From Pseudomonas monteilii NBRC 103158 = DSM 14164 (GTDB taxonomy: Bacteria; Pseudomonadota; Gammaproteobacteria; Pseudomonadales; Pseudomonadaceae), in the NCBI RefSeq assembly GCF_000730605.1, contig NZ_BBIS01000009.1:248001-312000 (forward strand): 64,000 nt of DNA, written 5' to 3'. A program made the position numbers and the translations under genes. The stretch's first letter is position 1. The number at the start of each line of letters is the position of its first letter. Below the pieces are notes generated by a model. It saw only the letters and a program-made list of their open reading frames with translations, ran no database searches and was not told the DNA's origin. Below, in pieces: positions 17,648 to 27,262 of the stretch.

Positions 17648-19225
17648 ATGAAGATCACCATCAAGCCGGAACTGGCGCTGGCCGGGCTGGCGCTGGCATT
17701 GAGCATGCTCAATGCCCAGGCAGCGGAAACCAGAAAGGTGGACGTGATGCTGGTGGGCGGCGGCATCATGAGTTCTACGCTGGCTGTCTGGCTCAACGAG
17801 CTGGAGCCAGGCTGGTCGATGGAGATGGTCGAGCGCCTGGACAAGGTGGCCGAAGAAAGTTCCAACGGCTGGAACAACGCCGGCACCGGCCACTCGGCCC
17901 TGGCTGAACTCAACTACACGCCGGAAAAAGACGGAAAGATCGACATCAGCAAAGCCGTGGAGATCAACGAGTCGTTCCAGGTCACCCGCCAGTTCCTGGC
18001 CTGGCAGGTGAAGCAGGGCGTGTTGAAGAACCCGCATTCCTTCATCAATACCACGCCGCACATGAGCTTCGTGTGGGGGGACGACAACATCCGCTTCCTG
18101 AAAAAGCGCTATGAGGCGCTGCAGGCCAGCCCGTTGTTCAAGCCCATGCAGTACTCCGAAGACCACGAGCAGATCCGCAAGTGGGTGCCGTTGATGATGG
18201 AAGGGCGCGATCCCAACCAGAAACTGGCCGTGACCTGGACGCCAATCGGCACCGATGTGAATTTTGGCGAGATCACCCGGCAGTACGTGGGTTACCTGCA
18301 GACTCGGCCCAACTTCGACCTCAAACTGTCCACCGAGGTGCAGGACATTACCCGTAACGGTGATGGCTCCTGGCATGTCGAATACAAGAACCTGAAAGAT
18401 GGCAGCAAGGCGGCCACTGACGCCAGGTTCCTGTTCATTGGTGCCGGTGGTGCGGCGTTACCGCTGCTGCAGAAGTCGGGCATCGACGAAGCCAAGGACT
18501 ATGCCGGCTTCCCGGTCGGAGGCTCGTTCCTGGTTACCGACAACCCGGCCATCGCCCAGCGCCACATGGCCAAGGCTTACGGCATTGCCGCGACCGGCGC
18601 CCCGCCGATGTCGGTACCGCACCTGGACACCCGGGTGCTCGATGGCAAGCGGATGATTCTGTTCGGGCCGTTCGCTACGTTCTCGACCAAGTTCCTCAAA
18701 CAGGGCTCGCTGCTCGACCTGCTTGCCAGTACCAGTGTGCACAACGCCTGGCCGATGGTGCGGGTGGGCGTACGCGAGTTTGACCTGGTGCAGTACCTGA
18801 TCGGCCAGGTGCTGCAATCCGACAATGACCGCTTTGAAGCACTGCGCACCTACTTCCCCGAGGCGAAGAAGGAAGACTGGCGGCTGTGGCAGGCCGGCCA
18901 GCGGGTGCAGATCATCAAGAAAGACGAAGCATTGGGTGGTGTGCTCAAGCTCGGTACCGAGGTGGTGACATCCAAGGACGGCAGTATCGCCGGCTTGTTG
19001 GGGGCTTCGCCGGGTGCCTCGACCGCACCACCCATCATGCTCGATGTGCTGAACAAGGTGTTCAAGGACAAGGTGGCAACGCCGGAGTGGCAGGCGAAGA
19101 TCAAGCAGATCATCCCGTCCTATGGCATTCGCCTGAATGACCACCCGGACCAGGTACAGAAGGAATGGGCATACACCAATGAGGTGCTGCAGCTCAATCC
19201 GCCTGACAGTAATGCTGCACCGTAA
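17648..19225 (+). CDS. mqo: Malate:quinone oxidoreductase
   Basis: FAD-dependent, membrane-associated enzyme oxidising malate to oxaloacetate and passing electrons to quinone. The FAD-binding motif is at [19 protein letters not shown] (about 32-50). Further family blocks are [37 protein letters not shown], and [19 protein letters not shown] near the C-terminus. Of 525 residues, the first 27 ([27 protein letters not shown]) look like a signal peptide or membrane anchor, which cytoplasmic Mqo lacks. The start at 17648 is chosen because GAGAGG precedes it. P. putida has several Mqo paralogues; this resembles the divergent one next to ugd. Ends at a shared hairpin. Confidence 0.95.
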   Translation: MKITIKPELALAGLALALSMLNAQAAETRKVDVMLVGGGIMSSTLAVWLNELEPGWSMEMVERLDKVAEESSNGWNNAGTGHSALAELNYTPEKDGKIDISKAVEINESFQVTRQFLAWQVKQGVLKNPHSFINTTPHMSFVWGDDNIRFLKKRYEALQASPLFKPMQYSEDHEQIRKWVPLMMEGRDPNQKLAVTWTPIGTDVNFGEITRQYVGYLQTRPNFDLKLSTEVQDITRNGDGSWHVEYKNLKDGSKAATDARFLFIGAGGAALPLLQKSGIDEAKDYAGFPVGGSFLVTDNPAIAQRHMAKAYGIAATGAPPMSVPHLDTRVLDGKRMILFGPFATFSTKFLKQGSLLDLLASTSVHNAWPMVRVGVREFDLVQYLIGQVLQSDNDRFEALRTYFPEAKKEDWRLWQAGQRVQIIKKDEALGGVLKLGTEVVTSKDGSIAGLLGASPGASTAPPIMLDVLNKVFKDKVATPEWQAKIKQIIPSYGIRLNDHPDQVQKEWAYTNEVLQLNPPDSNAAP

Positions 19226-19232
19226 GTGGCTA

Positions 19233-19260
19233 TGGCCGGCTGCTTGAAAGCGGCCGGCCA
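19233..19260. terminator. Bidirectional hairpin between mqo and ugd
   Basis: Arms of 13 bases (TGGCCGGCTGCTT / AAGCGGCCGGCCA, one mismatch) around a 2-base loop lie between two convergent stop codons, serving both transcripts. Confidence 0.6.
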
Positions 19261-19264
19261 AGGT

Positions 19265-20602
19265 TCACTGCTGGCTGACTGGCGGCACTTGGCCACGTCC
19301 AATGCCGTAGTATGTCAGGCCTGCGGAGGCCATCTGTTCGGGCTCGTAAAGGTTGCGGCCATCGAATACCACTCGGTCTGCAAGCAATTGGGGCACCGTG
19401 TCCAGGTTGAGCACACGGTAGTCTTGCCATTCCGTCACGATCACCAAGGCATCAGCGCCTTGCAGGGCAGCTTCCTTGGAAGGCACAAGCTGCAGGTCGG
19501 CGCGTGGGCCGTAATGCCGCAGAATTTCTGGCATCGCCTGTGGATCGTGCGCCTGTACTCGTGCCCCGGCAGCCCACAGCGCCTCAAGTACCACCCGGCT
19601 GGAGGCTTCGCGAATGTCGTTGGTATTGGGCTTGAACGACAGTCCCCACAACGCAAAGACCTTGCCACGCAGTCCGCGTGAGTAGTGACGCTGGATCTTG
19701 TTGAACAGCCGGCCTTTTTGCTGTTCGTTGATCGACTCTACCGCGCGCAGCAGCTGCGGCTCGAAGCCTTCGGCTTCGGCGCTGCGGCGCAGGGCTTGCA
19801 GATCCTTGGGGAAGCACGAACCGCCGAAACCGCAGCCGGCGTAGATGAAGTCGTAGCCAATGCGCGAGTCTGAGCCGATCCCGCGACGTACCATTTCGAT
19901 GTCGGCACCTAAATGCTCGGCCAGATTGGCGATTTCGTTCATGAAGGAGATCTTGGTGGCCAGCATGCAGTTGGCTGCGTATTTACTGAGCTCGGCGCTA
20001 CGCGCATCCATGACCATGAATTTTTCCCGATTTCGGTTGAACGGCAGGTATAGCTCGCGCAGCAACTCTACCTCAGCTGGCGTGGCGCCACCGATAATGA
20101 TGCGCTCCGGGCGCATGCAATCGTCCACGGCCGAGCCTTCCTTGAGGAATTCGGGATTACTGATTACCTGAAAGCGGTTGGTGTCGGCCACAGCCTGTGC
20201 AATACGCTCCTTTATACGGTGCACGGTGCCAACTGGCGCGGTAGATTTGTTGACGATTAACTTGGCACCTTCGGCATGTTTGAGAATGTTGTCGACCACG
20301 GTGAAAACCTGTTTCAGGTCAGCACTGCCGTCGGCCTGTGCAGGGGTTCCGACCGCGATAAACAGCACTGTGGCGAAATTGGTGGCTTCGTCGGTATCGG
20401 TGGTGAAGCGCAGGCGTCCGCAGGCCAGGTTTTTTTCCAGCATCGGTGCAAGGCCTGGCTCGAAGATAGGGCAATGGCCTCTATTGAGTGTGGCGACACG
20501 CTCGGCGTCGACGTCCATGCACAACACCGAATGCCCCACATGGGCCAGGCACGCTGCCTGGGTGAGGCCGACATAGCCAGTACCGAAAACCGTGACTTTC
20601 AT
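19265..20602 (-). CDS. ugd: UDP-glucose 6-dehydrogenase
   Basis: Oxidises UDP-glucose to UDP-glucuronate with two NAD+, feeding exopolysaccharide or lipid A sugar synthesis. The NAD-binding GTGYVGL is at 7-13; the catalytic cysteine is C263 in GFGGSCFPKD; EFLKEGSAVDD and the C-terminal KPNTNDIREASS also match. The ATG at 20602 has AAGGAG about 8 bases upstream, giving 445 residues, the normal family length. It stands alone between mqo (convergent) and a co-directional LysR gene. Nothing nearby names the polysaccharide it serves. Confidence 0.95.
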   Translation of the reverse strand: MKVTVFGTGYVGLTQAACLAHVGHSVLCMDVDAERVATLNRGHCPIFEPGLAPMLEKNLACGRLRFTTDTDEATNFATVLFIAVGTPAQADGSADLKQVFTVVDNILKHAEGAKLIVNKSTAPVGTVHRIKERIAQAVADTNRFQVISNPEFLKEGSAVDDCMRPERIIIGGATPAEVELLRELYLPFNRNREKFMVMDARSAELSKYAANCMLATKISFMNEIANLAEHLGADIEMVRRGIGSDSRIGYDFIYAGCGFGGSCFPKDLQALRRSAEAEGFEPQLLRAVESINEQQKGRLFNKIQRHYSRGLRGKVFALWGLSFKPNTNDIREASSRVVLEALWAAGARVQAHDPQAMPEILRHYGPRADLQLVPSKEAALQGADALVIVTEWQDYRVLNLDTVPQLLADRVVFDGRNLYEPEQMASAGLTYYGIGRGQVPPVSQQ

Positions 20603-20650
20603 CTGACAGCTCCTTGGCAAGAACGCTGACGAAAAATGTCACAGTGGTAT

Positions 20651-21586
20651 TTAGATTTTGTTACCTGACCGGGCTGCTACTTCCTGCGCGACTGCCCATA
20701 GTTGCTGGCGGAACCACTGGCGCAAGGGATCGGCATGGGTGCGTTCGTGCCAGATCTGCATTACCTCGATTGCAGGCAGTACCAGCGGAAGTGGGTACAT
20801 GAGCAGGTCGTCATCACGTTTGACTGCTTCAATAGCCAGCGAGCGCAGGCAGGTAAGCAGAAGGTCTGTGCCTTGTATCATGCGCATGGGGGCTATGAAA
20901 CTCGACAGGCCTGCCACTACCCGCCTGTGCTTTCCTTGGGCGCGCAAGGCGCGGTCGACCAAACCATCAAGGTCGCCGGTGAGGGTGGTGAGCAGGTGGT
21001 CGCATGCCAGGAAGGTGTTGAGGTCCAGGCCATTTCCAAGGCGAGGATGACTGCGAGAGGCCAGTACTACGAAGTCATCGCTGAGCAGGCGCTGCTGGTG
21101 GAAGCTATCCGCCAGGTCAGTGAAGAATCCGGCGACGGCAAGGTCGCAAGTACCTTTCTCCAAGGCTTCCCGCGGGAGCTGGCCACGGGTGTTATGGGTG
21201 ACCAGTGTCAAGTTTGGCGCCTGGTTACGCAGGATCGGGAGCAGCCCAGGTAGTAGCGTCTGCTCTACATAATCAGTGCTGTACAGGTGCAGGCGGGCAG
21301 GGCGTAAAAGAAAATCCTGCCCTTCGCAGCGTTCGTAGAAACTTTCCAGGCCCATGATCAGGCGCTCGACTTCGGCAGCCAATTCGTGAGCGCGTGGCGT
21401 GGGCGTCAAGCCCCTCGGGGCGCGTACGAACAATGGATCACCGAACTGATGGCGCAGCTTGTTGAGCTTGTGACTGAGTGCAGGCTGGCTCAGGGCCATG
21501 CGCTGCGCGGCGAGGGTGAGGTTGCGCTCTTGATAAAGCACATGAAACAGATGCAGCAGATTGAGATCCTTGCGGGTGATATTCAT
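20651..21586 (-). CDS. LysR-family transcriptional regulator (NodD/SyrM-like subgroup)
   Basis: Regulator of 311 residues with the DNA-binding domain at 1-60 (DLNLLHLFHVLYQERNLTLAAQRMALSQPALSHKLNKLR) and a PBP2-type effector domain. The LNLL-F--L--E-N---AA---SQPA-S pattern and DPLFVRAPRGLTPTPRA match the NodD/NahR/LeuO-like branch. The ATG at 21586 is chosen as the canonical N-terminus; longer frames run into the divergent gene. It is divergent from the PfpI-like gene at 21696 with about 110 bases between, so it likely controls that gene. Confidence 0.88.
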   Translation of the reverse strand: MNITRKDLNLLHLFHVLYQERNLTLAAQRMALSQPALSHKLNKLRHQFGDPLFVRAPRGLTPTPRAHELAAEVERLIMGLESFYERCEGQDFLLRPARLHLYSTDYVEQTLLPGLLPILRNQAPNLTLVTHNTRGQLPREALEKGTCDLAVAGFFTDLADSFHQQRLLSDDFVVLASRSHPRLGNGLDLNTFLACDHLLTTLTGDLDGLVDRALRAQGKHRRVVAGLSSFIAPMRMIQGTDLLLTCLRSLAIEAVKRDDDLLMYPLPLVLPAIEVMQIWHERTHADPLRQWFRQQLWAVAQEVAARSGNKI

Positions 21587-21695
21587 TTTATGGATCACAG
21601 GTATGCGAGCATTCGAATTATCGAATTCTAGCTTGGTCGTTAGGATGTGCCCACCCCGCCAATGTAAGACGGCGCTTAGATCAGGAGATTGATGC

Positions 21696-22559
21696 ATGAC
21701 CAGGTTGTCCTCGCTTGCCCTCACTATTGCCACCGCCTTACTGACCAGTGGCGCCCATGCCTCGTCCAAGGGTGAAGTTCTTGTGCTGCTCTCCAGCGAG
21801 AACCAACTGGCGCTACAGGACGGCAAGCACTATGCCACCGGCTATTACCTCAATGAGTTCGGCGTGCCTGCCGACCAGTTGCTCCAGGCCGGTTACACGG
21901 TGGTGCTGGTGACACCCAAGGGTAACGCCCCGAGCGTTGACCCACTTTCGATCGATCCTCAGTACTTTGCGGGTGATGCGAGCGAAATGCGGAGGATCGA
22001 GAAGGTGGTCCAAGGCTTGGCGGACATTGGCGATACCTTGTCGGTGAAAGAGGTGCTCGCCAGTGACATGGGGCGGTACGCCGGTTTGTTCATTCCCGGC
22101 GGCCACGCCCCCTTGATCGACCTGGCCAACAACCCGGACGTCGGTGCCTTGCTGCGGCATTTTCATGAGGCTGGCAAGCCTACGGCCGCTATTTGTCATG
22201 GCCCCATCGCCTTGCTCTCGGCGCAGCGGGACCCGGGAAGCTATCAACGGATGTTGGCTCGTGGTGAAACACCGGCCGCCACCGACTGGTTGTACAAGGG
22301 GTACAGGATGACTATTTTCTCCGACCCGGAAGAGCAAGTGTTCGAAGGTTCGCTCAAGGGCCAGCGGCTGTTGTTCTACCCGGCCAAGGCCATGGCGACG
22401 GCCGGTGGCGATATGGCTTACGCCAAGGCCTGGCAGCCCAATGTGGTAGTGGACCGCGAACTGATCACGGGGCAAAACCCATTTTCGGACAAGCTGCTGG
22501 CCAAAGCGCTACTGGAAAAGCTTACTGAGCAGGCCCAAGGCGCTGAGCAAGCCAACTAG
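21696..22559 (+). CDS. Exported DJ-1/PfpI-family protein
   Basis: Class I glutamine amidotransferase-like protein of the DJ-1/PfpI superfamily, probably periplasmic: residues 1-22 form a signal peptide ending AHA. The nucleophile elbow is AAICHGP with C167 and H168. FIPGGHAPLIDL (about 132-143) supplies the conserved glycine loop. It resembles the Hsp31/HchA-type branch that may act as chaperone, protease or glyoxalase, but which of these cannot be told. At 287 residues it is longer than PfpI. It is likely regulated by the divergent LysR protein, and is followed by a separate methyltransferase gene. Confidence 0.85.
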   Translation: MTRLSSLALTIATALLTSGAHASSKGEVLVLLSSENQLALQDGKHYATGYYLNEFGVPADQLLQAGYTVVLVTPKGNAPSVDPLSIDPQYFAGDASEMRRIEKVVQGLADIGDTLSVKEVLASDMGRYAGLFIPGGHAPLIDLANNPDVGALLRHFHEAGKPTAAICHGPIALLSAQRDPGSYQRMLARGETPAATDWLYKGYRMTIFSDPEEQVFEGSLKGQRLLFYPAKAMATAGGDMAYAKAWQPNVVVDRELITGQNPFSDKLLAKALLEKLTEQAQGAEQAN

Positions 22560-22678
22560 ACTTACACAGGGTCTGTTTTGCGAGCGTTATGGCAGGCCCA
22601 TCCAATAACCCCGACCACCGCCTCCCCGGAGCGGATGTCCCTCGCTGGCGATGGCCTTCTTGCAGAGGAGGGCAGGTC

Positions 22679-23725
22679 ATGGACGAGGCAAGGCTTCATG
22701 ATTTCATGGGCAAGCTGGTGGGCGACATGGGCGCCGCAGCGACGCTGGCAAATGTCATCCTGGGTGACGAGCTGGGCCTGTACCGGGCGATGGCCGACAG
22801 CCAGCCGACCACGCCCGAGGCGCTGGCCGCCAAAACCGGCTGCCACCCTCGGTTGGTGCGCGAATGGTTGAACGCCCAGGCGGCATCGGGCTACATGACG
22901 CACGACAAGGGCCTTTTTGTGTTGCCCGAAGAACAGGCCATGGCCTTGGCGCTGGAGGACTCCCCAGCTTACATGGCGGGTGGTGCTGCAGTGATCGCGG
23001 CATTGTTCCATGACAAGGACAAGCTGGTCGCGGCCATGCGCGGCGATGGCGGGCTGGCCTGGGGCGACCACCACCCGTGCATGTTCAGCGGTACCGAACG
23101 GTTTTTCCGGCCGGGTTATCGGACGTTCCTGGTGGCTGAGTGGCTGCCGGCGCTGGAGGGTGTGGTGGCCAAACTGCAGGCGGGCGCCAAGGTGGCGGAT
23201 GTGGGGTGTGGACACGGCGCCTCCACGCTGGTCATGGCCCAGGCATTTCCGGCGTCGACTTTTGTGGGTTATGACTACCACGGCCCCTCTATCACTACCG
23301 CCAACGAACGGGCGCGCGAAGCGGGGTTGTCGCAGCGGGTGAGTTTCCAGCAGGCAAGTGCCAAGGATTACCCGGGAGATGACCATGACCTGGTGTGCTT
23401 TTTCGATTGCCTGCACGACATGGGCGACCCGGTGGGTGCGGCTAGGCACGCCTACCGTGCATTGAAGCCTGACGGTACGGTGATGCTGGTAGAGCCATAT
23501 GCCGAGGATTCGCTGGACGGCAACCTGAACCCGGTCGGGCGGTTGTTTTATGCCGCGTCGACGTTCATCTGCACGCCGAATTCGTTGTCGCAGGAAGTGG
23601 GCTTGGGGCTGGGCGCGCAGGCCGGGGAGGTGCGGTTGCGGGCGGTGTTCGAAGAGGCTGGGTTCAGCCGGTTCCGGCGGGCGACGCAAACGCCGTTCAA
23701 CCTGATTCTGGAGGCCCGGAAGTAG
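22679..23725 (+). CDS. Class I SAM-dependent methyltransferase with winged-helix N-terminus
   Basis: A 348-residue protein with an N-terminal winged-helix, dimerisation-type region (TLANVILGDELGLYRAM... TPEALAAKTGCHPRLVREWLNAQAASGY, 20-72). A Rossmann methyltransferase domain follows, whose SAM motif is VADVGCGHG (172-180); later blocks are VGYDYHGPSI and LVCFFDCLHDMGDP. The architecture is like Rv2258c-type and small-molecule O-methyltransferases. The start is set at 22679 because AGGAGGGCAGG lies directly upstream. Substrate unknown. It converges on the carboxynorspermidine pair across a hairpin. Confidence 0.87.
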   Translation: MDEARLHDFMGKLVGDMGAAATLANVILGDELGLYRAMADSQPTTPEALAAKTGCHPRLVREWLNAQAASGYMTHDKGLFVLPEEQAMALALEDSPAYMAGGAAVIAALFHDKDKLVAAMRGDGGLAWGDHHPCMFSGTERFFRPGYRTFLVAEWLPALEGVVAKLQAGAKVADVGCGHGASTLVMAQAFPASTFVGYDYHGPSITTANERAREAGLSQRVSFQQASAKDYPGDDHDLVCFFDCLHDMGDPVGAARHAYRALKPDGTVMLVEPYAEDSLDGNLNPVGRLFYAASTFICTPNSLSQEVGLGLGAQAGEVRLRAVFEEAGFSRFRRATQTPFNLILEARK

Positions 23726-23745
23726 AGGCCTGGCCTGGAAAAGCA

Positions 23746-23771
23746 GAAGGGGCGCCATGTGGCACCCCTTC
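23746..23771. terminator. Bidirectional terminator between methyltransferase and CANSDH genes
   Basis: Twelve-base arms (GAAGGGGCGCCA / TGGCACCCCTTC, one mismatch) with a 2-base loop, flanked by A-rich sequence on the left and a short T-containing tract on the right, between two convergent genes. Confidence 0.7.
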
Positions 23772-23781
23772 GGTTTGCTGC

Positions 23782-25026
23782 TTAGGCTTCAGCGTCCCAA
23801 GGACGATCGCCTTTTTCATCTTTCACGCGGGTCGGCAGGCCCATCACGTCCAGCGCCTTGAGGAACGGCTCGGCTGGCAGCTCCTCGACGTTGACCATGC
23901 GCTTGGCATCCCACTCGCCACGAGCTACCAGCAGGGCTGCAGCCACTGGCGGTACGCCGGCAGTGTAGGAAATACCCTGGCTGTCGGTTTCGGCGTAGGC
24001 CTCTTCGTGGTCAGCCACGTTGTAGATGAACACTTCGCGCGGCTGGCCATCCTTGGTGCCTTTGACCAGGTCACCGATGCAGGTCTTGCCGGTGTAGCCT
24101 GGGGCCAGCGAGGCTGGGTCCGGCAGCACGGCCTTGACCACTTTCAGCGGTACCACTTCCAGGCCTTCGGCGGTTTTCACCGGTTGCTCGCTGAGCAGGC
24201 CCAGGTTTTTCAGCACGGTGAACACGTTGATGTAGTGCTCGCCGAAGCTCATCCAGAAACGCACGTTCGGCACGTTGAGGTTCTTCGAGATCGAGTGAAC
24301 TTCATCGTGACCGGTCAGGTACAGGTTTTGCGAACCTACCACCGGCAGGTCGTCAGTACGCTTGACCTCGAACATGGTGTTGCTGGTCCACTGGCTGTTC
24401 TGCCAGCTCCACACTTGCCCGGTAAACTCGCGGAAGTTGATTTCCGGGTCGAAGTTGGTGGCAAAGTACTTGCCATGCGAACCGGCATTGACGTCGAGAA
24501 TGTCGATCGAATCAATGCTGTCGAAATACTGCTGCTGCGCCAGTTTGGCGTAGCTGTTCACCACACCCGGGTCGAAACCGACGCCGAGAATGGCAGTGAT
24601 GTTCTTTTGTTGGCACTCTTCGAGGTGTTTCCACTCGTAGTTGCCGTACCACGGCGGGGTTTCGCAGATCTTGCCCGGCTCTTCGTGGATGGCGGTGTCC
24701 AGGTAGGCGACACCGGTATCGATGCAGGCGCGCAGCACCGACATGTTGAGGAAGGCGGACCCCACGTTAATCACGATCTGCGATTCGGTTTCGCGGATCA
24801 GTGCCTTGGTTGCCTCGACATCGAGGGCGTTGAGCGAGAAGGCCTGGATGTCGGCGGGTACCTTGAGGCTACCCTTGGCCTTGACGCTGTCGATGATGGC
24901 CTGGCATTTGGAGATGTTCCGTGACGCGATAGCGATACGACCCAGTTCGTCGTTATGCTGCGCGCACTTGTGGGCCACCACCTTGGCGACACCTCCTGCA
25001 CCAATGATAAGAACGTTCTTCTTCAA
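23782..25026 (-). CDS. Carboxynorspermidine/carboxyspermidine dehydrogenase (saccharopine dehydrogenase family)
   Basis: NAD(P)H-dependent enzyme that condenses aspartate-semialdehyde with diaminopropane or putrescine to a carboxylated polyamine, the substrate of the decarboxylase encoded just upstream. The dinucleotide-binding motif LIIGAGGVAKVV is at 5-16; SAFLNMSVLRACIDTGVAYLDTA and ILGVGFDPGVVNSYAKLA are family blocks. Length is 414 residues, as expected. Translation probably starts at a TTG (25026), preceded by AAAGGG six bases upstream; no in-frame ATG is near. It follows nspC by 33 bases in one operon. Confidence 0.9.
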   Translation of the reverse strand: MKKNVLIIGAGGVAKVVAHKCAQHNDELGRIAIASRNISKCQAIIDSVKAKGSLKVPADIQAFSLNALDVEATKALIRETESQIVINVGSAFLNMSVLRACIDTGVAYLDTAIHEEPGKICETPPWYGNYEWKHLEECQQKNITAILGVGFDPGVVNSYAKLAQQQYFDSIDSIDILDVNAGSHGKYFATNFDPEINFREFTGQVWSWQNSQWTSNTMFEVKRTDDLPVVGSQNLYLTGHDEVHSISKNLNVPNVRFWMSFGEHYINVFTVLKNLGLLSEQPVKTAEGLEVVPLKVVKAVLPDPASLAPGYTGKTCIGDLVKGTKDGQPREVFIYNVADHEEAYAETDSQGISYTAGVPPVAAALLVARGEWDAKRMVNVEELPAEPFLKALDVMGLPTRVKDEKGDRPWDAEA

Positions 25027-25059
25027 TTTACCCTTTGCTCCTTACTTGAGTAGCCAGTC

Positions 25060-26157
25060 TTACGACAGGCTGGAAACGTAGTCTTCGAAACCGAACTCGC
25101 GGACGACTTCGACGCTGCCGTCGAGTTGCTTGACCACGATGGAAGGCATTTTCAGACCGTTGAACCAGTTTTTCTTGACCATGGTGTAACCCGCCGTGTC
25201 GACGAACGACAGGCGATCACCAATGGCCAACGGACGATCGAATTGGTACTCGCCGAAAATGTCGCCGGCCAGGCACGACTTGCCGCAGACCATGTAGGTA
25301 TGCTCGCCGTCATTCGGGGCCATCTTGGCGTTGAGGCGGTAGATCAGCAGGTCGAGCAGGTGCGCTTCGATGGAGCTGTCGACCACGGCCAGGTGCTTGC
25401 CGTTGTACAGGGTGTCGAGCACGGTCACTTCCAGCGAGGCGCTGTTGGTGATGGCCGCTTCGCCCGGCTCCAGGTACACCTGTACGCCGTATTTCTCCGA
25501 GAAGGCCTTGAGGCGCGCGCAGAAGGCGTCTACCGCATAGTCTTCACCGGTGAAGTGGATGCCGCCACCCAGGCTGACCCACTCGACCTTGTGCAGCAGG
25601 TGGCCGAAGCGTTCTTCGATGTGCGTGAGCATCTTGTCGAACAGGCCGAAGTCGCCGTTCTCGCAGTTGTTGTGGAACATGAAGCCGGAGATCTGCTCGA
25701 TCACCTGTTCGATCTTGGCCGGGTCCCACTCGCCCAGGCGGCTGAACGGGCGGGCCGGGTCGGCCAGCAGGTAGTCGGAGCTGCTGACTTGTGGGTTGAC
25801 GCGCAGGCCGCGTACCTTGCCTTCGGACTGTTCGGCAAAGCGCTGCAGTTGGCCGATCGAGTTGAAGATGATCTTGTCGCAGTTCTCCAGCATTTCCTCG
25901 ACCTCATCGTCGGCCCAGGCCACGCTGTAGGCGTGGGTTTCGCCGGCGAACTTCTGGCGGCCGAGCTTGAGCTCGAAGAGGGAGGACGAGGTGGTGCCGT
26001 CCATGTACTGCTGCATCAGGTCGAACACCGACCAGGTGGCGAAGCACTTGAGGGCAAGCAGCGCCTTGGCTCCGGAGTGTTCACGCACGTAGGCGATCTT
26101 CTCCATGTTGCTGAGCAGCTTGGTTTTGTCGATGAGGTAATACGGCGTCTTGATCAT
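25060..26157 (-). CDS. nspC: Carboxynorspermidine decarboxylase
   Basis: PLP-dependent decarboxylase with alanine racemase-type fold that releases norspermidine or spermidine from the carboxy precursor. The Schiff-base lysine is K37 in LLALKCF. Other blocks are GLRVNPQVSSSDYL, MFHNNCENGDF, WVSLGGGIHFTGEDY, YLEPGEAAI, and the substrate cysteine region VCGKSCLAGDIFGEY. At 365 residues it has the family's length. It is the first gene of a two-gene polyamine operon with the dehydrogenase. This route is an alternative to S-adenosylmethionine-dependent spermidine synthesis. Confidence 0.93.
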   Translation of the reverse strand: MIKTPYYLIDKTKLLSNMEKIAYVREHSGAKALLALKCFATWSVFDLMQQYMDGTTSSSLFELKLGRQKFAGETHAYSVAWADDEVEEMLENCDKIIFNSIGQLQRFAEQSEGKVRGLRVNPQVSSSDYLLADPARPFSRLGEWDPAKIEQVIEQISGFMFHNNCENGDFGLFDKMLTHIEERFGHLLHKVEWVSLGGGIHFTGEDYAVDAFCARLKAFSEKYGVQVYLEPGEAAITNSASLEVTVLDTLYNGKHLAVVDSSIEAHLLDLLIYRLNAKMAPNDGEHTYMVCGKSCLAGDIFGEYQFDRPLAIGDRLSFVDTAGYTMVKKNWFNGLKMPSIVVKQLDGSVEVVREFGFEDYVSSLS

Positions 26158-26344
26158 TTAAAGGCCCCCGGCCAGGCCGGCCAAAAAAAGGACACGCATT
26201 GTGCCTTCACTTGCCGCAGACCGAAAGGGTGCGATACGCATTTCGTCAGGGGTGACGCCGTTGCGAGGGCATTTTTCCGGTTGCGGCGGGCTCAGTAGAA
26301 CAGACGCATGTGACTATCGTAATCACCACCGACAGGTGGCAGCC

Positions 26345-27262
26345 TCAATCAGCTTGCTGCAACCACGCCTTAATCTGCTCCAGCGTTGCGGTAGCACCGC
26401 CACAAACCACCACCAGCACGCTCTGGTATTGCGCCAGTGCGCCCGGCGCATACGCCAATGCCAACGCGGCCCCGCACGCCGGTTCGACCAGCAGGCGATG
26501 GTCCAGCAGGAACCGCTCGCAGGCCTCCAGCGTTGCGCGATCGCTGACCAAGTGGCTGTGCACCGGGTGCTGCTGCGCGCAGATCAGCGCCTGATTTGCG
26601 ACGCGCTTTGCCCCCAGCGACGTTGCCACGGAAGCAATACGCTCCAGTTCAACCGAATGCCCCGCCTGCATGGCCGCATGCAGTGAAGCTGCACCGTTGG
26701 TTTCCACTGCCAGCACCGGTACCTCGCCCCACCCGTTGCGCTGCAACCCTTCGACCACGCCGCTGAGCAAGCCGCCACCACCTACCGACAGCACCACCGC
26801 GTCGGGCTTCACGCCGGCTTCGGCCACTTCATCGATCAGGCTGGCATGCCCGGTCCACAATAGCGGGTCGTCAAACGGGTGGATAAAGGCGTCATCCGGG
26901 CCGATGAGGGTCTGTGCCAGGGCGTTGGCTTCTTGCCAGGAGCTGCCATGCACCACCACCTTGGCGTCTTCCAGGCGCAGCAATTGCTTGGCTCGGTCAG
27001 TGGTGGTTTCGGGGACTACCACGGTTACCGGTACGCCCAGCTTGCGCCCGGCGTATGCCACCGCCAGGCCGGCGTTGCCCCCCGAGGACGAGATGAACTG
27101 TTTGGCGCCGCGGGCCTGATGCACTTCGCAGGCATGGCCCACCCCGCGCAGCTTGAACGAGCCGCAAGGTTGCAGGGCATCGAGTTTGAGCCAGACATTG
27201 CAGCCGGCGGCCAACGACAGCGGTCGGGATTCGATCAGGGGTGTGTGGATATGCAAGGTCAT
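26345..27262 (-). CDS. PLP-dependent L-serine/L-threonine dehydratase-like enzyme
   Basis: Fold-type II PLP enzyme, probably deaminating serine or threonine to pyruvate or 2-oxobutyrate. The PLP lysine is K37 in GSFKLRG; the phosphate/glycine loop is SSSGGNAGLAVAYAGRKLG; the second loop is VLSVGGGGLLSGVVEGL; the C-terminal VVVCGGATA closes the cofactor site. The 305 residues match the SDH-like single-domain enzymes without an ACT domain. Its start overlaps the stop of the YheO-type regulator by ATGA, so the two genes form one unit and the regulator most likely responds to the enzyme's amino-acid substrate, possibly a D-amino acid or hydroxy amino acid. Confidence 0.85.
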   Translation of the reverse strand: MTLHIHTPLIESRPLSLAAGCNVWLKLDALQPCGSFKLRGVGHACEVHQARGAKQFISSSGGNAGLAVAYAGRKLGVPVTVVVPETTTDRAKQLLRLEDAKVVVHGSSWQEANALAQTLIGPDDAFIHPFDDPLLWTGHASLIDEVAEAGVKPDAVVLSVGGGGLLSGVVEGLQRNGWGEVPVLAVETNGAASLHAAMQAGHSVELERIASVATSLGAKRVANQALICAQQHPVHSHLVSDRATLEACERFLLDHRLLVEPACGAALALAYAPGALAQYQSVLVVVCGGATATLEQIKAWLQQAD

